In this document: positions 57,946 to 64,000 of the stretch, piece by piece
Layout: each line of letters begins with the position of its first letter
Position numbering within the stretch: position 1 is the first letter of the stretch
From: Halanaeroarchaeum sulfurireducens
Lineage (GTDB): Archaea > Halobacteriota > Halobacteria > Halobacteriales > Halobacteriaceae
DNA length: 64,000 nt
Reading direction: 5' to 3'
Assembly (NCBI RefSeq): GCF_001011115.1
Contig: NZ_CP008874.1
Span: forward strand, 310,001 to 374,000
Translations under genes and position numbers: made by a program
The notes under the pieces: model-generated
Seen by the model: the letters and a program-made list of their open reading frames with translations, nothing else
Told to the model about the DNA's origin: nothing
Database searches by the model: none

Positions 57946-58539
57946 TCACTCCACCTGTGTCATCCGCTCGACGTACTTCGCGATGACGTCGACCTCGACG
58001 TTGACCCTGTCGCCCGCTTTGCGCTCGCCGAGTGTCGTCTCCTCGTACGTGGTCGGAATGATCGCGACCGAGAAGGTACCCGCCTCGTCGTCGAGGTCGG
58101 CCACGGTCAGGCTGATCCCGTCGAGGGCGATCGAACCCTTCGGGGCGACGTACTGCTCGTGTTCCTCGGGGATCGCGAAGGTGAACGTCCAGTCCTCGCC
58201 GACGGACTCGATGTCCACGACCTCGGTCGTGGTGTCGACGTGGCCCTGTACGATGTGTCCGTCGAAGCTCCCGTCGGCTGGCATCGGTCGCTCGAGATTG
58301 ACGCCGTCACCCTCCCGCACGTCGTCGAGTGTCGTCTTCTCGAGAGTCTCGGTGGCGGTAAAGACGGAGAACCAGCGGTCACCTGACTCCTCGACGGTGA
58401 GACAGACCCCGCCCACGGCGACGCTATCGCCAGCGTCGAAATCGGTCATCTCCTCGGTCGCGATGCGGAGCCGTCGACCGCCCTCGTCGTCCGTGACTGA
58501 CTCGACGATGCCGGTCTCCTCCACGATGCCGGTGAACAT
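57946..58539 (-). CDS. ribE: Riboflavin synthase (lumazine-type, alpha subunit)
   Basis: A 197-residue riboflavin synthase with two homologous lumazine-binding halves: MFTGIVEETGIVESV...GGVCLTVEESGDRWFSVFTATETLEKTTL (first half) and MFDGHIVQGHVDTTTEVVDIES...GSIALDGISLTVADLDDEAGTFSVAIIPTTYEETTLGER (second half). It joins two lumazines to make riboflavin and ribityl pyrimidine. Bacterial-type RibE rather than the archaeal RibC of methanogens, which is normal for haloarchaea. ATG 58539 gives the canonical start MFTGIV. Confidence 0.96.
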   Translation of the reverse strand: MFTGIVEETGIVESVTDDEGGRRLRIATEEMTDFDAGDSVAVGGVCLTVEESGDRWFSVFTATETLEKTTLDDVREGDGVNLERPMPADGSFDGHIVQGHVDTTTEVVDIESVGEDWTFTFAIPEEHEQYVAPKGSIALDGISLTVADLDDEAGTFSVAIIPTTYEETTLGERKAGDRVNVEVDVIAKYVERMTQVE

Positions 58540-58583
58540 GCCAGGAAATACGCGTCGGCGTCGCAAAGTCGTACCGGATCGGC

Positions 58584-60425
58584 TCAGCGGACGGTGGTGA
58601 CGCCGTCCTCGCCTTCGAGGGACGCCTCGAGCGTGTTCCCGGTGGGCTGGCCGTACAGCAGCACGTCGATGGGGAGTGTCGGTGCCCCGTCGATCAGGTT
58701 CTGGAGCAAGACCAGGCGCTCGCGGGCGCGGCTCATTCCGACGTAAAAGACCCGTCGCTCGTTGTCGGTGAGCACCGGCACGGGGGAACTCTGGCGGGTG
58801 AACTCGACGCCCGCGGGCACCTCATCGTCCGTCGCGGTCGCGACCATCTGCTCGACGACCTTCTCGGTAAGGTCTGTCGCCAGGAAGACGTGATCGGCCT
58901 CGCGACCCTTGGCGCTGTGGATGGTGCCGACGCGGACGCGGTCCGGTTTGACGTGCTGGTAGTCGCCGCGGAAGTAGGCGTCGACGCTCCGACGCTGGTA
59001 CCGGGTGACCTTCCGGAGCATGTCGGCCGCCGAGGCGGGTGCCGGAACGAAGGGGACGTACTCGCGAACCGTCGCCGGCTCGAATTCGAGGTCGGTGAGG
59101 TCGGCGTCCTCGTCCAGGGCCTCCTCGCGCTCGTCGAGTTCATCGCGCAGGTCGGCGCGGTCGTTCGTCCCGAAGGCCGAGGCCTGGAGCATGTCCACGA
59201 GTCGGCGCGTCTGGAGGCCGTCGATGGGCTCGTCCCGATCGAGGGCCTCGACGGCCGCGATGTACTGCTGGAGGCGGTCGGTCCAGAGGCGCTGGTCGGT
59301 GAGCGCCTTGAAGGGGATCCCCTCCCCGATGAACTCGTCGACGAACTCGAAGAGCTGGTAGCGCGCCCGGAAGAGTACCATCACCGACTCCTCCTCGGAG
59401 TCACGGATCGTGCTCCTGACGTTGCGAACCAGGTCGAGCACGGAGGGGCTTTCGATGGCCTCGACCGCGCCACCTTCCTTGCGTGGCCGGAGGTCTTTGT
59501 CCTGTCGCTCCTCGATGTGGCCGACCTCCTGCTGGACCACGTCGAGGACGTGGGAGGGGAGACGGTAGGAGTTCTCGAGGATGACGTCCTCGTCGGCCGC
59601 TTCGTCGAGGAGCAACTTCGGATCGGCACCCTGCCAGGCGTAGACCACCTGGTCGTCGTCGCCCGCGATGAACGTCGTTTCCATGTACGGTTTCCACTCG
59701 TCGTAGACGGCGTACTGCAACTGAGTGATGTCCTGAAACTCGTCGATGACGAGGTGGTCGACGTTCGGGACCAGCGAGCGCCCCTTGACCCGTTCGAGCA
59801 TGTCCGCGAAGCCCACGAGGTCGTTATTGCCCTTGTAGGACCGCCAGGCCCTGATGGCCTCGGGAACGTCGAAGCGGTCGTCACTCGTGGGCCAGGTGGG
59901 GGTGTACTTGTTGCCGACCTGTGCGTTCTCGTCGATGTCGGGCGGGAGCCGGACCTCCTCGTCGTTCCACCGGTAGGGGACGTCGTACCAGTCCGCAACG
60001 TCGCGCTGGGTCCGCTGGAGCCACTGGCTGGTCGCGATGATCTTGTTGCCCAGCGTGGTCGAGCGGGCCGTTCGTCGGGACCCCGAGGCGTATTCGTCCT
60101 CGTAGGGAAGTCCGTACTCCTCGCAGAACTCTTCTTTGTCGCTTTCACCTACGACGTCACCCCGCGAGAGGTTGAGAAGGTCGTACGCCTTCGCGTGCAT
60201 CGTCGAGACGTTGCCGCGCAGGGCCCGGGGGTTCTTGTCGAGACGATCCGCGAGCCGCTCTCGCACCTCGGCCGCCGCTGCTCGCGTGTACGAGACCACG
60301 AGGACGTCCCTGATGTCGACGTCGTCCCTCTCGAGGAGGTCGTCGACGCGGTCCAGCAGTGCGGTTGTCTTCCCGCTTCCGGGACCACCGAAGAGGCGGG
60401 TAACAACCGGCTCCGTGTCGGTCAT
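58584..60425 (-). CDS. UvrD/REP-type DNA helicase
   Basis: A 613-residue superfamily 1 helicase. Motif I is FGGPGSGKTTALLDRV (about 12-27), Ia YTRAAAAEVRERL, motif II HLVIDEFQDITQLQ, III FIAGDDDQVVYAWQGAD (QxxYxWxGA), IV LFRARYQLFEF, V VGTIHSAKGREADHVFLATDL, and VI RRVFYVGMSRARERLVLL. It should unwind DNA 3'-5' during repair or recombination. Compared with bacterial UvrD it is short and lacks the large 2B insertion. Start ATG 60425, with a TATA-like TATAAAG (minus strand, about 60450) upstream. Confidence 0.94.
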   Translation of the reverse strand: MTDTEPVVTRLFGGPGSGKTTALLDRVDDLLERDDVDIRDVLVVSYTRAAAAEVRERLADRLDKNPRALRGNVSTMHAKAYDLLNLSRGDVVGESDKEEFCEEYGLPYEDEYASGSRRTARSTTLGNKIIATSQWLQRTQRDVADWYDVPYRWNDEEVRLPPDIDENAQVGNKYTPTWPTSDDRFDVPEAIRAWRSYKGNNDLVGFADMLERVKGRSLVPNVDHLVIDEFQDITQLQYAVYDEWKPYMETTFIAGDDDQVVYAWQGADPKLLLDEAADEDVILENSYRLPSHVLDVVQQEVGHIEERQDKDLRPRKEGGAVEAIESPSVLDLVRNVRSTIRDSEEESVMVLFRARYQLFEFVDEFIGEGIPFKALTDQRLWTDRLQQYIAAVEALDRDEPIDGLQTRRLVDMLQASAFGTNDRADLRDELDEREEALDEDADLTDLEFEPATVREYVPFVPAPASAADMLRKVTRYQRRSVDAYFRGDYQHVKPDRVRVGTIHSAKGREADHVFLATDLTEKVVEQMVATATDDEVPAGVEFTRQSSPVPVLTDNERRVFYVGMSRARERLVLLQNLIDGAPTLPIDVLLYGQPTGNTLEASLEGEDGVTTVR

Positions 60426-60503
60426 TGTCCATTGACAGGTGCCGACGCCCTATAAAGCACGTGAAACGGCAACGGACGGACTCCCCTCCCTCGTTCTCGC
60501 GGG

Positions 60504-60662
60504 TTAGGACCGACGTGTCGAACGCGCCTCCCGCACGTCTGCACCGTCGCGAATCTTGTCCTCGCAGTTCGGACACACCCGCGGCTTTGTCACCCCGTCC
60601 GGCGTGAACACCCGGACGTACGCATCGGTTACAAAAGAGCCACAGTTTTGGCACTCTGGCAT
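60504..60662 (-). CDS. DUF7563-family small zinc-finger protein
   Basis: A 52-residue protein with CQNCGSFV (Cys4, Cys7) and CPNCEDKI (Cys29/32) forming a zinc ribbon, and a C-terminal motif DGADVREARSTRRS that is typical of this haloarchaeal small-protein group. Start ATG 60662 (MPECQNCGSF); a longer frame adds residues not seen in the family. Function unknown; small zinc proteins in Haloferax have been linked to stress and swarming. Divergent from the DMT gene on its right. Confidence 0.78.
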   Translation of the reverse strand: MPECQNCGSFVTDAYVRVFTPDGVTKPRVCPNCEDKIRDGADVREARSTRRS

Positions 60663-60721
60663 ACGTTCGTACAAGGGTTTGCCATCATCCATCTTAGGTG
60701 TGCCGGATGCGTCAATCGAGA

Positions 60722-60729
60722 TGACTATA
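60722..60729 (+). promoter_or_regulatory. TATA box of the second DMT exporter
   Basis: GACTATAGG about 28 nt upstream of ATG 60754, as expected for a leaderless transcript. Confidence 0.5.
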
Positions 60730-60753
60730 GGGCGAGCCACGTACCGTGGAACC

Positions 60754-61644
60754 ATGCCGGGCACCGCGGTCTACGCGCTCGCCCTCCTCCCTGCCGTTAT
60801 CTGGGGGTTCACTCCCATCCTCTCGAAACGGGGGTTGGCCGGTGGCGGCTCCTCACTCCAGGCGTCGCTCGTCGTGGTCGTCGTCACCACGACACTGTAC
60901 GGCCTGGTGGTCGTGGTGACGGTGGGATGGGACACCTTTCTCGACCTCCCGCCAGCAGCGGTGGTCCTGTTCCTCCTCGCCGGGGTCGTAGGGGCCGCTC
61001 TCGCCCGAATGGCCAATTTCACCGGTATCGACCGCGTGGGCGCGACCATCACCACCGCCACGGTCTCGATCCGCCCCCTGTTCACGACCATCCTGGCCGT
61101 CACCCTCCTCGGCGAGCACGTCGGCCCCTTCACGGTTGTCGGTATCGTCGTGCTCGTCGGTGGGCTCGTGACGTTGACCCTCTCCCGGGGCGGCGACCTC
61201 TCCGGGTGGTCGACGCGGGATCTACTCTTTCCGCTGTCCGCCGCCGTCTTCTTCGCGGTTGGGAACGTGGCCCGGCGCTACGGGCTCGTGACCTTTCCGG
61301 ACGTGACGGTCCTCGAGGCGGTGGCGTTGAACGAGGTGGGCAGTCTCCTCGCGCTGACGGTCTACGCGGTCGCTGCCGGCCGCCACGACGTCCTGGGGGC
61401 GCCCCGCCGGACGTACGCCTACTTCGTCGGGAGCGGCGGGCTGAGTGCGGTCGCCATGCTCTCGTTGTTCGCGGCCCTCCAGGCCGAGCGGGTGGCCATC
61501 GTCGATCCGCTGTCGGCCACCGCGCCGCTGTTCGCGACGCTGTTCGCGGCGGTGTTGTTGCGTGATCTCGAACAGGTGACTCGAGGCGTCGTCGCGGGTG
61601 CCACGCTCGTGACCGTCGGTGTGGCACTCATCACGAGCGTCTAA
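60754..61644 (+). CDS. EamA/DMT-family transporter
   Basis: A 296-residue protein with ten helices in two EamA units: AVYALALLPAVIWGFTPILSKRGLAGGG (first unit) and STRDLLFPLSAAVFFAVGNVARRYGLV (second). LLGEHVGPFTVVGIVVLVGGLVTL marks the end of the first unit. Substrate unknown. It differs from the exporter at 52292 (about the same length but little similarity), so it is a separate paralogue. ATG 60754 with TATA at 60722-60729. Confidence 0.87.
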   Translation: MPGTAVYALALLPAVIWGFTPILSKRGLAGGGSSLQASLVVVVVTTTLYGLVVVVTVGWDTFLDLPPAAVVLFLLAGVVGAALARMANFTGIDRVGATITTATVSIRPLFTTILAVTLLGEHVGPFTVVGIVVLVGGLVTLTLSRGGDLSGWSTRDLLFPLSAAVFFAVGNVARRYGLVTFPDVTVLEAVALNEVGSLLALTVYAVAAGRHDVLGAPRRTYAYFVGSGGLSAVAMLSLFAALQAERVAIVDPLSATAPLFATLFAAVLLRDLEQVTRGVVAGATLVTVGVALITSV

Positions 61645-61669
61645 AAAGGAGGGGGCCGTCAGTCGTGTC

Positions 61670-61840
61670 TCAGGCCGCCCAGCCACAGACCGTACAGCTC
61701 ATCGCGTCTGGGTCGTGAATTGCTCCACACTCCGGACACTGCTTTTTGTTATAGCTTCGCTCCCACGTCGCAGTCGTGTGGCCCTTGTTCTCGAGGAACT
61801 GGTCCAGGACAGTGTCGTCCGAAGTGTCTGCGGTCGCCAT
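61670..61840 (-). CDS. Small zinc-ribbon protein (HVO_0416-like)
   Basis: A 56-residue protein with CPECGAIH and CTVCGWAA spaced by 12 residues, a zinc ribbon, preceded by an acidic/helix-forming start (MATADTSDDTVLDQFLENKGHTTATWERSYNKKQ). It resembles the HVO_0416-type zinc micro-proteins of haloarchaea, with a role not known. ATG 61840 is used; a possible longer start adds a basic tail. It ends 26 bp after the DMT exporter (convergent). Confidence 0.7.
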   Translation of the reverse strand: MATADTSDDTVLDQFLENKGHTTATWERSYNKKQCPECGAIHDPDAMSCTVCGWAA

Positions 61841-61898
61841 ACACGATATGGTATACCGTGGCACGACTTAATTGTATCGGTGTGAATGACTCCCACGG

Positions 61899-63395
61899 CT
61901 ATAGGTCGTACAGTTCGCCGTACTTCTCCGTGACGTATTCGAGGAAGTGGTCCGCCGAGTACGCCTCGCCCGTGGCCGACTCGACGAGGTCGTCGGTGGG
62001 CATGCGGGCACCGGGGCGATGGATCTCGGAACAGAGCCAGTCGGTAAGTGGGGCGAACTCGCCGGCGGCGATCCGCCCGTCGAGATCGTCGATGGCGTCC
62101 TCGGCGGCCGCGGACAGTTGTGCGGCGAGAACGCTCCCCAGCGAGTAGGTCGGGAAGTAGCCGAAGTTGCCGTGGCTCCAGTGGATGTCCTGGAGTGCGC
62201 CGTCGCGGTCGGTCTCGGGGCGAACGCCCAGATACTCCTCCATCTTGTCGTTCCAGACCTGGGGGACCTCCGCCACGTCCAGGTCGTCCGCGACGAGGTC
62301 GCGTTCGATCTCGAAGCGCAGCGCGATGTGCATGTGATAGGTGAGTTCGTCCGCCTCGACCCGGATGGTGTTGTCCGGGTCGACACGGTTCGCCGCGGCG
62401 TACATCTCCCCGGGCGTGAGGCCGTCGAGACGCGGGAAGCGCTCGATCAGCGCCGGCAGGAAGTGCTTCCAGAAGGCCCGCGACCGGCCGACGTGATTCT
62501 CCCAGAGCCGCGACTGGGACTCGTGGACGGTCATGTCCCGGGACTGCCCGAGCGGCGATCCGTACTCCTCGCGTGGCAGACCGAGGGTGTACGTGGCGTG
62601 GCCGAACTCGTGGACGGTGCTGTACAGCGAATCGAGTGGGTCCTCGGGGGAAAAGCGGGTCGTCACCCGGGCGTCGAACTGCGTTCCCGTCGAGAAGGGG
62701 TGTGTGGAGGTGTCGAGGCGGCCGTGCTCCCACTCGTAGCCCAGTGCGTCGAGGACGTCGCGTGCGAGGTCCTCCTGGGTCGCCGGATCGAACTCCCCCT
62801 CGAACGGCGACGGGAGGTCGACCTCGCTCGCCCGCACGGCGTCGATGAGTGGGGGTACTTCGTCGGCGAGCCGACCGAGCACGCGCTCGGCGGTGTCGAG
62901 GCCGAGGTACGGTTCGTAATCCTCGAAGAGGACCGCGTAGGGGTCCCGGTCGGGATCGATGTGATGTGCGTACTCCCGCTTGAGGTCGAGCAGTTCCTCG
63001 AGCGCGGGCGCGAAGGCGTCCCAGTCGTCCTCCTCGCGGGCGGACTCCCAGACCGGCAGGGCCTCGCTCGCGGCCTCGGAGATGCGCTCGACCAGTTCGC
63101 GGGGGACGCGCGTCTCGCGGCGGTACTCCCGACGGATCTCGCGGACGGCCCCGGCCTGCTCGGCGTCGAGGTCCGCGTCCTCGAGGTCGTCGAGCAACTC
63201 GCCCACCCGCTCGTCCGTCAGCAGGTCGTGGGAGAGCGAGGAGAGCGTCGACAGCTGTTTCGACCGGGCCGGCGTCCCGCCCTCGGGCATCATGACCTGT
63301 TGATCCCAGCGCAACAGCCCCTGGGCGTTGCCGACGTCGACGACGCGGGCGTACCGGTCGAGAAGTTCGTCGTAGGCAGATCCGTCCTCGGACAT
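61899..63395 (-). CDS. M32-family carboxypeptidase (thermostable carboxypeptidase 1-like)
   Basis: A 498-residue zinc metallocarboxypeptidase that removes C-terminal residues. The zinc motif is VHEFGHATY (HExxH), and the third ligand Glu is in TVHESQSRLWENH; NHVGRSRAFWKHFLPAL and HMHIALRFEIERDLV (HMHIA-like near the active site) are also typical of M32. The length is the usual ~500. The ATG at 63395 is the first good start. It lies between the small zinc-ribbon gene and the M20 peptidase, all on the same strand, so a peptide-degrading group is possible. Confidence 0.93.
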   Translation of the reverse strand: MSEDGSAYDELLDRYARVVDVGNAQGLLRWDQQVMMPEGGTPARSKQLSTLSSLSHDLLTDERVGELLDDLEDADLDAEQAGAVREIRREYRRETRVPRELVERISEAASEALPVWESAREEDDWDAFAPALEELLDLKREYAHHIDPDRDPYAVLFEDYEPYLGLDTAERVLGRLADEVPPLIDAVRASEVDLPSPFEGEFDPATQEDLARDVLDALGYEWEHGRLDTSTHPFSTGTQFDARVTTRFSPEDPLDSLYSTVHEFGHATYTLGLPREEYGSPLGQSRDMTVHESQSRLWENHVGRSRAFWKHFLPALIERFPRLDGLTPGEMYAAANRVDPDNTIRVEADELTYHMHIALRFEIERDLVADDLDVAEVPQVWNDKMEEYLGVRPETDRDGALQDIHWSHGNFGYFPTYSLGSVLAAQLSAAAEDAIDDLDGRIAAGEFAPLTDWLCSEIHRPGARMPTDDLVESATGEAYSADHFLEYVTEKYGELYDL

Positions 63396-63422
63396 GTCCC
63401 GAAACTCGGCACCCCTGCTCCA

Positions 63423-64000
63423 TCAACCCTCGCGTCCCGACCAGTTCGACGCGACCCGTTCGTAGCACCGGCGCACCCGGTCGAGCACGTCGAGTGCGAC
63501 GCTCTCGCCGGCGGTGTGGGCCTCTCCAGGTTCGGCTGCGCCGCAGACGACCGTCGTCGTCCCGGCGTCGGCCAGCCATCCGGCGTCGGTGGCGTGCGGC
63601 TTGGTGACCGGTTCGGCCACCCCGGACTGCACTGCGTCCGCGGCCTCGACCACCCGGGACGCGAAGCCCTCGTCGTCACAGCGCATGGGGGGCAGGTCCT
63701 GATCGACCCGCCACTCGACGCCCGGCACGTCCTCGGTACGTTCCAGCGACGCCCGTTCGCCGGGGACGGTTCGCTCGTCGATCGTCACCTCGCAGGCGTC
63801 GGGGATGACGTTCCAGGCCGTGCCGCCCTCGATGCCGGTCACCGCCAGACTCCCGGCCATCGTTGACCCCATGACGGTCGTCTCGGGAACGGCCAGGTCG
63901 CGGACGACGTCCACGGCGTCAGACGCCCTGTACACGGCGTTCTCGCCCTTCTCCGGCTCACTCGCGTGGGCCGACTCGCCGGTCGCCAGCAGCGTACTCC
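63423..64000 (-). CDS. M20-family amidohydrolase/peptidase (N-terminus outside the window)
   Basis: The C-terminal part of an ArgE/DapE/CPG2-like (M20) peptidase. The visible sequence begins with the dimerisation region SAHASEPEKGENAVYRASDAV (a variant of the SAHAxxPExGxNAI motif) and continues with GGTAWNVIPDACEVTIDERTVPGE, then the catalytic domain's end with ATDAGWLADAGTTTVVCGAAEPGEAHTAGESVALDVLDRV, where His and Glu of the AHTAGE motif bind metal. Runs off the window at 64000, so start and first half are unknown. 27 bp upstream of the M32 gene on the same strand. Confidence 0.88.
   Translation of the reverse strand, partial: STLLATGESAHASEPEKGENAVYRASDAVDVVRDLAVPETTVMGSTMAGSLAVTGIEGGTAWNVIPDACEVTIDERTVPGERASLERTEDVPGVEWRVDQDLPPMRCDDEGFASRVVEAADAVQSGVAEPVTKPHATDAGWLADAGTTTVVCGAAEPGEAHTAGESVALDVLDRVRRCYERVASNWSGREG

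Noticed and set aside
61947-63866. Long + strand frame opposite the M32 carboxypeptidase
   Set aside because: Shadow of the real minus-strand gene, which has the zinc motifs.

Overview
The window comes from a halophilic archaeon (class Halobacteria). The DNA is GC-rich and the predicted proteins are strongly acidic. Information-processing genes are archaeal (aEF1A, S10, uL16/L10e, an Orc1/Cdc6-type ATPase, an RNase R-like RNB enzyme, Rnl3 RNA ligase). Many genes have a TATA-like box about 25-30 nt before the start codon and no Shine-Dalgarno leader. Haloarchaeal signature genes are present (HalX response regulator, archaeosortase A, SepF, HVO_0476-type and other small zinc-finger proteins, amphi-Trp protein). 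The genus cannot be fixed from the sequence alone. There is no rRNA and no CRISPR; one tRNA gene, tRNA-Ala(CGC), is present.

Layout. 1-6 kb: an AI-2E-type permease, a tnpB-only IS200/IS605 element, a secreted acidic protein with three Ig-like repeats, and a membrane-anchored metallophosphatase, with several solo transposon ends between them. 6-10.7 kb: a small MBL hydrolase, an Orc1/Cdc6 paralogue, and a TPP-dependent 2-oxoacid/acetoin dehydrogenase operon (E1alpha, E1beta, free lipoyl domain). 10.7-13 kb: a decayed tnpB next to a Thi4-family gene, and a HalX response regulator. 13-16.5 kb: ACT protein plus homoserine dehydrogenase, then aEF1A-S10-tRNA-Ala. 16.5-19 kb: a low-GC island behind the tRNA with tRNA-derived repeats, an amphi-Trp protein, an HTH/PemK-type toxin-antitoxin pair and a structured non-coding element. 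19-32 kb: GT87 transferase, surface proteins, uL16, RimK-like ligase, Hsp20, phosphorylating GAPDH, aminopeptidase, Pcm and a HerA-like ATPase. 32-37.5 kb: a 1723-residue surface protein whose N-terminal third is encoded by AT-rich DNA, followed 50 bp later by archaeosortase A. 38-49 kb: AzlCD, RNase R-like enzyme, PUA protein, SepF, several haloarchaeal domain-of-unknown-function proteins, geranylgeranyl reductase, RNA ligase with its partner, TrpB. 49-64 kb: UvrA, a shortened YbaK protein, two DMT exporters, SDR, AIM24, NifU-like, FAU-1, PrsW, riboflavin synthase, a UvrD-type helicase, M32 carboxypeptidase and a truncated M20 peptidase at the right edge.

Most of the window is ordinary core genome. 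The parts worth a second look are: (i) the scattered family of double-hairpin or cloverleaf-like repeats and two related ~390-nt structured non-coding elements, which seem connected with IS605/TnpB ends; (ii) a Thi4 homologue that contains no cysteine and lacks the alternative active-site histidine; (iii) the composite giant surface protein next to archaeosortase A; (iv) an in-frame internally deleted YbaK/prolyl-tRNA deacylase; (v) the tRNA-Ala integration island; (vi) a metallophosphatase with a membrane hairpin inserted into its catalytic domain.
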